Positions 8,843 to 16,728 of a stretch of 64,000 nt of DNA are shown one piece after another; position 1 is the stretch's first letter; the number at the start of each line of letters is the position of its first letter. The notes under the pieces are model-generated. The model was not told the DNA's origin, did no database searches, and saw only the letters and a list, made by a program, of their open reading frames with translations. The DNA comes from an uncultured Paracoccaceae bacterium. Lineage in GTDB: Bacteria > Pseudomonadota > Alphaproteobacteria > Rhodobacterales > Rhodobacteraceae. The DNA lies in the NCBI GenBank assembly GCA_947494445.1, contig CANLVD010000005.1, positions 248,947 to 312,946 on the forward strand, read 5' to 3'. Both the position numbers and the translations under genes were made by a program.

Positions 8843-8900
8843 GAGCGAAGCGCTCTCCCGGGGGGAGGGTCGGGCGCTGCCTGATCTTTGATCAGGCAAA
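8843..8900. repeat. Dispersed hairpin repeat, copy 2
   Basis: Same order as copy 1 at 4147-4204: GCGAAGCGC, CTCCC/GGGAG pair, core TCGGGCGCTGCC, terminal stem GCCTGATC / GATCAGGC with a TTT loop (8879-8897). The stem bases differ from copy 1 at two positions per arm and each change is matched by its partner. An extra GATCAGGC arm lies at about 8940. It may terminate transcription of the alanine-repeat gene. Confidence 0.6.
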
Positions 8901-8941
8901 GGGGGCGGGGCCGTAATCGGGTCGGGGCGGTCTGACTTTGA

Positions 8942-9415
8942 TCAGGCCCGGGGGCTCGGTTGGTCTGTGCTCAGGGCGGTTGCGACCTCACAGACGGCGC
9001 GGTTGATCATGACGAAGACGTCGTCGAAATTATCCTCGTAATAGGGATCGGGCACGTCGCGGCTGGGCGCGCCGGGCATCCAGTCGAGCAGGCAGGAGAG
9101 TTGCGCCGTGGCACCCTGGGGCGCATTGGCGGTGAGGGAGGCCAGATTGCTGGTGTCCATGGCGATGATGTGGGTAAAGCGCGTGTAATCCGCGGCCGCG
9201 ATCTGGCGGGCGCGCAGGTCGGTGATGTCGATCTGGCGGGCGGCCAGCGTCTGGGCCGAGCGGCGGTCGGGTGCATCGCCCGCGTGGTAGGAGGCGGTGC
9301 CGGCGCTGTCGATGTCAGAGAAGCTGTCCGAGAAGCGGGCGCGTGCGATGCCATGGGCCGTGGGCGAGCGGCAGATGTTGCCGAGGCAGACAAAGAGGAC
9401 GGATGGTTTGGTCAT
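8942..9415 (-). CDS. Low-molecular-weight protein tyrosine phosphatase
   Basis: A 157-residue cytosolic phosphatase starting at MTKPSV. The P-loop CLGNICRS near residue 10 gives the nucleophilic Cys and phosphate-binding Arg, and DPYYEDNFDDV near the C-terminus holds the general-acid Asp of the DPY motif. Length fits the family. It could dephosphorylate protein tyrosine (for example in polysaccharide control) or act on small phosphoesters; context does not tell. It follows the copper-chaperone genes on the same strand, separated by an inverted repeat. Confidence 0.9.
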   Translation of the reverse strand: MTKPSVLFVCLGNICRSPTAHGIARARFSDSFSDIDSAGTASYHAGDAPDRRSAQTLAARQIDITDLRARQIAAADYTRFTHIIAMDTSNLASLTANAPQGATAQLSCLLDWMPGAPSRDVPDPYYEDNFDDVFVMINRAVCEVATALSTDQPSPRA

Positions 9416-9440
9416 GGGCGCAGGCTCCGGGGTATGGCAA

Positions 9441-9465
9441 CAGGTCAGGCGCGGGGCCTGACCTG
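9441..9465 (-). terminator. Inverted repeat, likely terminator of the copper chaperone operon
   Basis: A perfect 10-bp stem CAGGTCAGGC / GCCTGACCTG with a 5-base loop lies in the 82-bp gap between the phosphatase start and the PCu(A)C stop. The T-run on the minus strand is short, so termination may be weak. Confidence 0.5.
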
Positions 9466-9497
9466 CTTTAGCCTGCGGGCGGGCGGATGAAAACGCC

Positions 9498-9992
9498 TCA
9501 GTTGGTCTTTGGCGCCATGGAGTGGCCACTGTGGCCATGGCCGTGACCCGCTTTCGGCGCGCGCTGATTGTCGACGGTGAGGCTTAAGGGAACCTCGCCC
9601 GCGGTCTCGAAGATCAGTGTCAGCTCGACCGTCTGGCCGTCGCTGAGCGGGGTTTCCAGACCCATGAGCATGACGTGGTCGCCACCGCGCGCGAGGCTGT
9701 GTATGCCGCCTGCGGGGATGGCAAACCCGCCCTCGACCGGGCGCATGCGGGCAACGCCGGTTTCGGGGTTGATGTCATGGGTGTGGAGTTCGGGTTTGCG
9801 CACGCCCTCGGCCCTGACGGCGATCAGGCGGTCGGCGGTGGCAGTGGTGTTCATGATCTGCATGAAGGCGGCCGCGTTGGGCGCGCCTGGGCGTGCGGTG
9901 CGGACATAGCCGTCCTTGATCATGATGCCCTCGGCAAGGGCTGGCAGGGCGAGGGTGGCGAGAAGGATCCCGCGGGTGAGGTGTTTCAGCAT
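9498..9992 (-). CDS. Periplasmic copper chaperone PCu(A)C
   Basis: A 164-residue exported cupredoxin-fold protein that binds Cu(I) and hands it to the CuA site of cytochrome c oxidase. The signal peptide spans about residues 1-20 (LLATLALPALAEG). The copper site follows the H(M)x10M...HxM pattern: ELHTHDINPETGVARM and, later, DHVMLM. The tail adds a His/Met cluster (GHGHGHSGHSM), which may capture extra copper. It lies 30 bp behind a small secreted protein gene with a CxxC motif, which fits a copper-handling pair. Confidence 0.85.
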   Translation of the reverse strand: MLKHLTRGILLATLALPALAEGIMIKDGYVRTARPGAPNAAAFMQIMNTTATADRLIAVRAEGVRKPELHTHDINPETGVARMRPVEGGFAIPAGGIHSLARGGDHVMLMGLETPLSDGQTVELTLIFETAGEVPLSLTVDNQRAPKAGHGHGHSGHSMAPKTN

Positions 9993-10022
9993 TGTAGGCT
10001 CCTGATGATTGGGTGATGTGGA

Positions 10023-10361
10023 TCAGGAGGTTTTGGGCGGTCCGCGTTGGGAGGGTGCCGGGCGGTGCAGGGCGCGCGCGCGGGTGGCGCAGCTTGTCGA
10101 TTGGGCGGAGAGGGCTGTCAGGACGCGCTGCGGCAGACGATGGTCTGCGGGCAGGGCCATGGCAGGCAGCAGGCAGTCGGGGCAGGCGTGAAGCTGCGGG
10201 ACCTCGGTGCCGTCGGGCGAGATCAGGATCTCGGTCGTGGTGCCGCCTGCGCAGATCGTCAGCCGGGTGGCGCTGTCGCTTGCCCAGGCCGTGGCCAGAC
10301 CGGTCTGGAGCGCACCCAGTGTGAGGGTGGCAATCAGGAGAAGGGAGAGCAAGCGGTGCAT
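10023..10361 (-). CDS. Small secreted protein with CxxC motif (DUF2946-like), upstream of the copper chaperone
   Basis: A 112-residue protein with a signal peptide (about residues 1-27), a lone Cys in LTICAGG and an ACPDC motif near residue 60, then a Ser/Arg/Pro-rich tail. The layout resembles short DUF2946-type proteins often found near copper genes; this family call is tentative. The 30-bp gap to the PCu(A)C gene and shared direction support one transcript. The Cys pair could bind copper or be redox-active; not shown by sequence. Confidence 0.55.
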   Translation of the reverse strand: MHRLLSLLLIATLTLGALQTGLATAWASDSATRLTICAGGTTTEILISPDGTEVPQLHACPDCLLPAMALPADHRLPQRVLTALSAQSTSCATRARALHRPAPSQRGPPKTS

Positions 10362-10453
10362 GGGGCTTAGCTAATGGCTTGGGGCGGGAAAGGAAAGGTT
10401 GCACGGCGTCGCGGGCTGCGGTTCTTTTGAACGAGCAAAGGGAGGGGACAGGG

Positions 10454-11191
10454 ATGAGCAGACCGGAGAAGGGATCGTTGCGGTTGGCGCGCGCACCGGG
10501 GGTGCGTATGGCCTCGCCCCCGCCGCGGGAGGCGCCTGCGGTCAGGGATGATGCGCCCGACCACGGGGCGGCTGAGGTGAGGCCGGCGCGGGAGCGGTTC
10601 GGGCTTGGGCAACTGGTGCTCGCGGCCTTTGCCATTGGCGGGGCGCTTCGGGGGTCGGTGGCCGTGGCGGAGCCTGCGCAGGCGATTTCGCAGATGCAGG
10701 ACCAGACCCCGCAAGCAGCGGATGCGGTGCGGGCGGTTGACTTGGGCCGCGATGCCGTACGGATCAAGGCTGCCGCGCTGGCCGTTGACGAGGCCGATCT
10801 GACCGACGCGCTGGTGGCAGCGCAGGAGACCGGGGCTGAGGTGACGCTCACGCTCAACATTTCCGTCTCGGGTGATCAGGCGGGCAAGGTTCTGGACGCG
10901 TTGCGTGATGCAGGCGCTGAGCCTGACACGGCCGGGGTCTGGCATTTTCTGGGGCAGGCGGGCGATGTGCTGGAAAAGGCCGGTGTGCTGCTGATCGGCT
11001 GGCAGGCGGGAAGGGCGCTGTTCGGTTTTGGGCGGGCGGTTCTGCGCGAAGGCGGGGCGGATACAGGCGAGATGGTGGTGGAAGGGAACGTGAGCGGTGA
11101 GCCCGTGGACCCGCCGGAGGGGTATAAATCCATGGGCGATCTGGGCAAGGATCTGAAGGCGCTGGGTGCTGGGCTGAAACTGCTGGATTAG
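10454..11191 (+). CDS. Hypothetical protein with one possible membrane segment
   Basis: A 245-residue protein starting at MSRPEKG, preceded by a strong GGAGGGG site; the frame is open further upstream without one. A Pro/Arg-rich N-terminus is followed by a hydrophobic stretch (about residues 51-71), a central part rich in short acidic helices, a second hydrophobic stretch (about 180-195), and a C-terminal ALGAGLKLLD. No family is recognised. Its last four bases overlap the end of the convergent gene at 11188. Confidence 0.55.
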   Translation: MSRPEKGSLRLARAPGVRMASPPPREAPAVRDDAPDHGAAEVRPARERFGLGQLVLAAFAIGGALRGSVAVAEPAQAISQMQDQTPQAADAVRAVDLGRDAVRIKAAALAVDEADLTDALVAAQETGAEVTLTLNISVSGDQAGKVLDALRDAGAEPDTAGVWHFLGQAGDVLEKAGVLLIGWQAGRALFGFGRAVLREGGADTGEMVVEGNVSGEPVDPPEGYKSMGDLGKDLKALGAGLKLLD

Positions 11192-12705
11192 GTCGGGCAG
11201 CTGGCCGGGCCGTAAGCCATGGCAAAGACGCGCGCCAGCCAGCCGGTCAGCCCGGCGCATTGGTAAAGCCAGCCCGCGGTGTAGTAGAAAGCCAGCACCA
11301 GCCAGCCCGCGACACAAAGCGACCGCAGGCGTTCAGCGGCGAACAAGGCGCAGACTTTCACCCCGAACGGATCGACCGCACCGCCATGGGTCAGACGTGC
11401 GCGCAGGTCGGAATGCTGACCAAAAAGGATCAGTGTCAGGATCGCGCTGGGCAGGGTGAAGTAGTGCCAAGGCTGAAAGCTGGACCAGTCGAGCACGAAG
11501 GCCAGCGCAAAGGGATTGCCCGGCAGATCGCCTGCGCCCATGGCCTGCAACAGGTTGCCGAGCTTGCCGGGGTCAATTGCTGCAAAGACGGCCAGAGTGA
11601 GGGTGAGTATTGCCAATGCCAGCCGCAGCCAGATCACCGGGCGGGAAGGCTGCATCCTGATCCACAGGAGCCTCTCGTCTCCGTCACGCAGTTTGGCGGG
11701 AAGATGGGCGACATAGATCAGCGGCGCGTAGAACCAGCAGGTGGATTTGAGCGAGTAGCGGTAGAGGAGGGAGGGGAGGAATAGTGTTGCAATGCCCATT
11801 GCTGTGAAGGCTTTGAACCATATTTCGTCATCATCCTTCATGTCCTGAAACGCACGGTTCAACGAATCTGATGGATTGGTTTCGGAAAGCCCCGGAACGA
11901 TTTCCGGAAACTTCAGAAAGTCAGTCGACAGGATCAGAGAATTCCAGTTCCAGCCCATGGTTTTGACACCAGATGCAAGATGCATGAGCGTGGCTGAAAA
12001 CCGAATGCATATTGTGCGTAAAGCCGTTCCAAACAGGAATGCCACGAGAAGCGCAGGTAAAAAAGGAAACAGAACGATGTCTCGGGCTTCTCCTCTGACA
12101 ATCAAGCTCAAACATCCGAGAGCCAGAAAACAAATCACAAGGCTGTACCAGTTGTTGATCGCAAACAAAATTGCGGCTGCCAGGAGAACAAATGACCAAA
12201 TTGTTCCAGACAATGGAATGCCGACTTCGTAATCCATGTCGAGGTAACTGAAAGTGATGACGCCAGCCAGAAATGACATCAGGTAAACAAGGGCTGCGGC
12301 GACCAGAATTGACCCCAGTATGTTTGACGGTGGGACGCCCATGAACTGTATCACGCCCTGGATCATCAGGCAGGCGTAGAAAGACACGAACACTGCGATA
12401 GCAATGTGGCTTTTCGTGCGTATCGCGCCGGCGTCATCCCGATCAGAGTAGTTTTGGAACATCTCAATTCCCGTTTCGATCGAAGCGGGCGAGCGCAAAA
12501 GGGTCAGTGGCGCCACGCAGATGCTCACCAACAGATGCAGGGTCGTGTCGAACCACCACCAGATCAGCCAGTAGGCGGCGACGGACAGCAGCGTTTCGAC
12601 CACGGCGAGGATCGAAATCTTGCCCTCCGCGATGCTCTCATCACTGCTGTGGGCCACGAAATTGCGTGTGTACCAACTGCTCAAATGCCCGGTCTCTTCT
12701 GTCAA
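11188..12705 (-). CDS. Large multi-pass membrane protein, function unknown
   Basis: A 505-residue protein with roughly ten membrane helices, starting near residues 30-60 and ending near 470-490, joined by short loops. A longer polar loop lies at about residues 265-300. No transporter signature, nucleotide site or protease motif is visible. The middle part has less GC-rich codons than the ends. It converges on the 10454 gene with a 4-bp overlap of coding ends, and its start lies 96 bp from the rpmB stop, with a terminator between. Confidence 0.6.
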   Translation of the reverse strand: MTEETGHLSSWYTRNFVAHSSDESIAEGKISILAVVETLLSVAAYWLIWWWFDTTLHLLVSICVAPLTLLRSPASIETGIEMFQNYSDRDDAGAIRTKSHIAIAVFVSFYACLMIQGVIQFMGVPPSNILGSILVAAALVYLMSFLAGVITFSYLDMDYEVGIPLSGTIWSFVLLAAAILFAINNWYSLVICFLALGCLSLIVRGEARDIVLFPFLPALLVAFLFGTALRTICIRFSATLMHLASGVKTMGWNWNSLILSTDFLKFPEIVPGLSETNPSDSLNRAFQDMKDDDEIWFKAFTAMGIATLFLPSLLYRYSLKSTCWFYAPLIYVAHLPAKLRDGDERLLWIRMQPSRPVIWLRLALAILTLTLAVFAAIDPGKLGNLLQAMGAGDLPGNPFALAFVLDWSSFQPWHYFTLPSAILTLILFGQHSDLRARLTHGGAVDPFGVKVCALFAAERLRSLCVAGWLVLAFYYTAGWLYQCAGLTGWLARVFAMAYGPASCPT

Positions 12706-12750
12706 ATTCCCTGACTCAGAATAGCCGGGCAGCCCCGATCAGACAAACGC

Positions 12751-12776
12751 AAAAAGCCCGGCGCATTGGCCGGGCC
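12751..12776 (-). terminator. Rho-independent terminator of rpmB
   Basis: On the minus strand a perfect 7-bp stem GCCCGGC / GCCGGGC with a 6-base loop is followed by TTTTTGCG. It sits just after the rpmB stop. Confidence 0.85.
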
Positions 12777-12800
12777 ATTGGGTCGTAACCGGAGTTGGGA

Positions 12801-13088
12801 TCAGGCGGTTGCCTGAGCCTTTTCCACGTCACGTTTGACTTTGAGAGCGCTGTCCGACAGCTCCTCATCCTTGGCTTTTGCCAGGAACGCATCGAGGCCA
12901 CCGCGGTGGTCGACGGTCCGCAGGGCAGCGGCGGAGATGCGGAACTTGAAGGAGCGGCCAAGGGTCTCGCTGGCCAGCGTCACATCGTTCAGGTTTGGCA
13001 GGAACCGGCGACGGGTGCGGTTCTTGGCGTGGCTGACATTGTTGCCAGTCATCACACCTTTGCCAGTCAATTCACAACGGCGAGCCAT
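12801..13088 (-). CDS. rpmB: Large ribosomal subunit protein bL28
   Basis: A 95-residue ribosomal protein of the 50S subunit. The N-terminus [20 protein letters not shown] and the following [11 protein letters not shown] are diagnostic, and length fits the alpha-proteobacterial form. It lacks the full zinc-binding Cys set (only the first Cys is present), as is common. It stands alone with its own terminator; the upstream 280 bp to the next divergent gene hold its promoter region. Confidence 0.97.
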   Translation of the reverse strand: MARRCELTGKGVMTGNNVSHAKNRTRRRFLPNLNDVTLASETLGRSFKFRISAAALRTVDHRGGLDAFLAKAKDEELSDSALKVKRDVEKAQATA

Positions 13089-13368
13089 CGGTCATGTCCT
13101 TTGTTTCGGGTCCGTGCAGAAATCCGCGCAGACCGGGTCAGATTCGGAAATGTGTCTATAGGAAGCGTGGGCGAGGGCGTCAAGGAAGGAATGCGGTTTT
13201 GCGCCCCTGAGCGTTGCGGCGGACGCTTGAGCGGGCGTCGGTCATGCCAGCGGCCCGATGATACCTTGGTTTTGCCACAATTCCTATCCCTTCGGAGACT
13301 GGTGCAATTTGATGCAAATCTGTAAAGATCACCGGGGTAGCGTAACGATTTCTACTTGGGGGTAGAGT

Positions 13369-14124
13369 ATGACTATGACAATCAAGGGCGCCCTTGCGGC
13401 GGCCACGATCGCTTTTGCGACGGCGACGTCCTCGCAGGCAGCGGTTTTCGACTTCGAAAAAATGGCGGATGACTTCTGGAACACAATCGTGAGCCAGCCT
13501 GACGGTGGCAAGTATGAGCCAACGCTGGCGCAGTTTGCGAATTCATCGCTCGGCGGTGCATTGACCAGCGAGGGCATCACGGTGTCTGCTGGCGCGCTCT
13601 ACAACGATTTGGCAGCGGATCCGTTTCTGGATCATGGCCGCGCCGGTCTGGGTGTCTGCCACTCGGGCGATACGAACTTCGCCAGCGGTCTGGGCGGCAA
13701 CGTCAGCAACTGTTCGTCGTCCAACAACTGGAATCCGAACACGAGCGGCAACGACTGGGGTGCAACACAGACCGGTGACGACAATGTCACGACCGGTGAG
13801 GTTCTGACCCTGACGTTTTCGCAGGACGTAAAGCTGGTTGGCGACATCAAGCTGCCCAACGGCAAGCACAATCTGGTCAACAGCTCGATCGACATCGATG
13901 ATGGCACCGGCTGGAGCACCTATGCGGTGGCGTCCGGATATCTGACCAACTTCGGTGGGCTTGAGGCATCGGACACGTTCCGCTTCCGCACCACGCAGGG
14001 TGGCCAGCAGTTCTACATCGGTCTGCTGACCGTGCAGGCGATCCCGGTTCCTGCCGCACTGCCGTTGCTGGTGACAGCGCTTGGTGGTCTGGCCGTGATG
14101 CGCCGGCGCAAGCAGGCGGCTTAA
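13369..14124 (+). CDS. VPLPA-CTERM-type exported surface protein
   Basis: A 251-residue exported protein with a signal peptide (about residues 1-24, SSQA cleavage region) and a C-terminal sorting signal: IPVPAALPLL, a short membrane helix, and the basic end MRRRKQAA. This tripartite tail is the VPLPA-CTERM variant of the exosortase/PEP-CTERM system, which anchors or releases proteins at the cell surface together with exopolysaccharide. The middle is rich in Asn, Gly, Ser and Thr with a Cys pair and is otherwise unrecognised. It is a single-gene unit with its own terminator. No exosortase gene lies in this window. Confidence 0.8.
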   Translation: MTMTIKGALAAATIAFATATSSQAAVFDFEKMADDFWNTIVSQPDGGKYEPTLAQFANSSLGGALTSEGITVSAGALYNDLAADPFLDHGRAGLGVCHSGDTNFASGLGGNVSNCSSSNNWNPNTSGNDWGATQTGDDNVTTGEVLTLTFSQDVKLVGDIKLPNGKHNLVNSSIDIDDGTGWSTYAVASGYLTNFGGLEASDTFRFRTTQGGQQFYIGLLTVQAIPVPAALPLLVTALGGLAVMRRRKQAA

Positions 14125-14148
14125 GGCCAACGTCTGAAGTTATTGAGA

Positions 14149-14176
14149 AGCTCCGGTCCTTGGGTCGGGGCTTTTT
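14149..14176 (+). terminator. Rho-independent terminator after the VPLPA-CTERM gene
   Basis: Stem AGCTCCG / CGGGGCT (one G-T pair) followed by TTTTTC, 25 bp behind the stop. Confidence 0.75.
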
Positions 14177-14254
14177 CATGTTTAGGCACTATCTTTCTTG
14201 ATATTTGGTAATTTCAGTATATACAGAAATTATAGTATCTAGTGAGTGTAAGCC

Positions 14255-15049
14255 ATGACACAGGATTTCGACACCATCCACAAAGCCATCACCGAGCGGG
14301 CCACGCGGCTGGCAGGCGACAGCGATGCGTTCGAGCAGCGCGCCGTTGTGTATCGGGAGCTTTACCGGCAATCGGGTGGCAATCACGTCTTTGCTCTGAT
14401 TGCGGCGCATATCTCGCTCTGGACACGTCAGGCCTTTGGCGGGGGTGCCGTGATCGGTTGGATTCTGAGCCTGCCCTACCTGCTGACCCCGCGCCTGAGG
14501 GCGCGCAGGCTGGCCGCTTTGGCGGGGTTTGAGGCTGCATTCCGGGAGATCAACCGCAAGGTCTGTGTCGAGACGCTTGTGCTCTATCACATGACCCTGC
14601 AATGCCCCGGTCACCGCAGATTGCGTGAACTGGCGACGCCGCAGTATCTGGACATGCTGGCGCGCTGCCATGAAGCCGGCCGCCGGGGTGTTCGGTTCAC
14701 CGAGCAGGAAAAGCACGATCTGTTCGATGCCGTATTTCGCTGGGAGCAGGACAGGATCGTGGGGCCCGGGGTCACGGCGGCCTTTGAGGCATTTGACTGG
14801 CCGCTGGTGCGGCGCGCATCGCGGCACCCCTTGATCACTTTTGCCTATTTCGGCCTGCGCGATGTGATGTGGTTTCGCGACTTCACCGACCCGGTTGAGC
14901 GGATGGAGAAGGGTTATCGTGCGTACGGGGCTGCGGCGAAACTGGGTTGGGACCGGGTCGAGCGACGACTGGTCTGGTATGCCGGGATCACCGGCGCGCT
15001 GAGACGCCTTGTGCGGCGGGAAGCGCCCAGACGTCCCCGATTGGCCTGA
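14255..15049 (+). CDS. Hypothetical protein
   Basis: A 264-residue, Arg-rich, mostly helical protein with one moderately hydrophobic stretch (about residues 60-85, GWILSLPYLLTP). There is no signal peptide and no motif I recognise. The start is the ATG of MTQDFDT; the upstream 80 bp are AT-rich and could hold a promoter. It ends 3 bp from the stop of the convergent dehalogenase gene. Confidence 0.6.
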   Translation: MTQDFDTIHKAITERATRLAGDSDAFEQRAVVYRELYRQSGGNHVFALIAAHISLWTRQAFGGGAVIGWILSLPYLLTPRLRARRLAALAGFEAAFREINRKVCVETLVLYHMTLQCPGHRRLRELATPQYLDMLARCHEAGRRGVRFTEQEKHDLFDAVFRWEQDRIVGPGVTAAFEAFDWPLVRRASRHPLITFAYFGLRDVMWFRDFTDPVERMEKGYRAYGAAAKLGWDRVERRLVWYAGITGALRRLVRREAPRRPRLA

Positions 15050-15052
15050 GGA

Positions 15053-15949
15053 TCAGACGCCAAAGGCCGTCAAGGCGGCACGCGCAACGTCTTCGCCTGC
15101 TTCTTCCTGCACGAAATGGCCTGCGTGAGAGACAAACAGCGGCTCGCGCTTGATTTTCAGCATGGCGCGCATCCGGCCCATCAGAAACGGCGTGATCAGC
15201 CGGTCCTTCATGCCCACGGCCATGAAGCTGTCGCCTTGCCAGTCGGAGCCGAACCAGCGCGCGGCGGATTTTGAAATCTCGACCCCTTCCATGTCCGGCT
15301 CGGTCATCACCAGATCGGGAAAGCGGCGCACACCTGCGCGGTACGTGACGTCCGGAAAGGGGGCGGCATAGGCTGCCGCCTCGGCCTCGGTCAATGACGG
15401 GCAATAGCGCTGCATCAGGGTGGCCATGTCATAGTCGGGATTGTCGCGGTGATACTGGCGCCACGCGTCAAAGCCGTCGGTGGAACCGCCGCCCAGACCG
15501 AGAACCGTGTTCATCACCAGAATGCGCGAGAACCGCTGGGGCATGTCCTGCGGAATGGTCAGACCCAGAATGCCGCCCCAGTCCTGACAGACAAGCGTGA
15601 TGTCGCGCAGGTCCAGCCGCTCGATCAGGGCGATCAGGCTCTGACGGTGGAAATCATACGTGTAGGTCGACAATCCGGTGGGCTTGTCCGAGCGGCCGAA
15701 GCCGAAAAGATCAGGAACCACGACGCGCAGGCCGGCGTCCAGAAAGACGGGCATCATCTTGCGGTACAGATAGCCCCACGTGGGCTGGCCGTGCAGGCAG
15801 AGAAACACAGGTGCATCCCGTGGGCCTTCATCAACGCAGGCCATTTGCAGTCCGGCATAGCCCGGGAGATCGGCATGATAATGCGGTCGCCATGGCCAGT
15901 CCGGCAGGTCAGTGAAGCGTGTCTCAGGCGTGCGCAGCATCTCGGTCAT
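15053..15949 (-). CDS. Haloalkane dehalogenase of the DhlA type (HLD-I)
   Basis: An alpha/beta hydrolase that would release halide from haloalkanes to give alcohols. The 298-residue sequence closely matches Xanthobacter DhlA from memory: nucleophile Asp and first halide Trp in CQDWGG, second halide Trp in DGFDAW, acid Asp in AVGMKD, and catalytic His in AGHFVQE. The oxyanion loop reads HGQPTW where DhlA has HGEPTW. The cap is shorter than in DhlA and lacks that enzyme's QPA-type tandem repeat. It is the last gene of a three-gene minus-strand set with a HAD-family gene and meaB. Confidence 0.85.
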   Translation of the reverse strand: MTEMLRTPETRFTDLPDWPWRPHYHADLPGYAGLQMACVDEGPRDAPVFLCLHGQPTWGYLYRKMMPVFLDAGLRVVVPDLFGFGRSDKPTGLSTYTYDFHRQSLIALIERLDLRDITLVCQDWGGILGLTIPQDMPQRFSRILVMNTVLGLGGGSTDGFDAWRQYHRDNPDYDMATLMQRYCPSLTEAEAAAYAAPFPDVTYRAGVRRFPDLVMTEPDMEGVEISKSAARWFGSDWQGDSFMAVGMKDRLITPFLMGRMRAMLKIKREPLFVSHAGHFVQEEAGEDVARAALTAFGV

Positions 15950-15985
15950 CGGACCATCAGACGCCGTGCTTTCCCCTTTTTCAAG

Positions 15986-16711
15986 TCAAATTGCGGAAAG
16001 CTCGGCCTTATGGGCCTCAACCAGATCGGCCATGGAATGATACATCAGATCATAGCGCGGCATGTCCTTGGGTGTCATTGTCGCGCCAAATCCGGTGTCA
16101 GCGTGGCGACGGTAAATCCAGCAATTGGAAAGCCCTGCCAGATTGGCGGGCCCGTGGTCGTGGAACATGCTTTCGGCGGTGTGCAGGATGTCGGATTTGC
16201 CGATGCCCATCCGCGCCAGATTGGTCAGCATATAATCGAAATTGCGCTGGGCGGGCTTGTAGGAGCCCGCGTCCTCGGCCGTGTAGATTGCATGGAACGG
16301 CTTGCCAAGGCGGGCATCGGAAAAGGTAAAGCTCACGTTGTCGATATTGGACAGGACCACCAGCTTGAAATGGTCCTTGAGATAGGAAAGCGCCTCGGCA
16401 CTGTCGGGAAATGCAGGCCAATGCTCGACGGAAGCGCCATAGGTCCGGCACTCATCCCAAGTAACCGTGATCCCCCATTCCTCGGCCAGACGACGATAGA
16501 CCGTGGCCAGCAGGTCGGAATAGCGCTTGGCAGGCGTCTGGGCCTGCGTGGTGCTTTCGTGGAAGGCATGGGCCTCCAGCAGCTGGTTGCGCGAGGGCGG
16601 CTGCGCCATCTGGTCGGTCAGTGGTTTGAGGCCTGCGACCATGCCGCTTTCCCAGTCGATGAGCGTGCCATAGACGTCGAATGTGAGGGCTTTGAAATCA
16701 GAGAGCTTCAT
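15986..16711 (-). CDS. HAD-superfamily hydrolase, haloacid dehalogenase type II-like
   Basis: A 241-residue cytosolic HAD hydrolase. Motif I is FDVYGTLID (nucleophile Asp near residue 12), motif II is VVLSNID, and motif III contains SYKPAQ with the conserved Lys. In true L-2-haloacid dehalogenases the Tyr six residues after that Lys is conserved; here it is Phe, and the SSNxxD motif reads AESMFHD. It therefore belongs to a related subtype and its substrate is uncertain. It sits 36 bp before the haloalkane dehalogenase and 17 bp behind meaB, so one transcript is likely. Confidence 0.75.
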   Translation of the reverse strand: MKLSDFKALTFDVYGTLIDWESGMVAGLKPLTDQMAQPPSRNQLLEAHAFHESTTQAQTPAKRYSDLLATVYRRLAEEWGITVTWDECRTYGASVEHWPAFPDSAEALSYLKDHFKLVVLSNIDNVSFTFSDARLGKPFHAIYTAEDAGSYKPAQRNFDYMLTNLARMGIGKSDILHTAESMFHDHGPANLAGLSNCWIYRRHADTGFGATMTPKDMPRYDLMYHSMADLVEAHKAELSAI

Positions 16712-16728
16712 GGTCCGGATCCTTGGTT

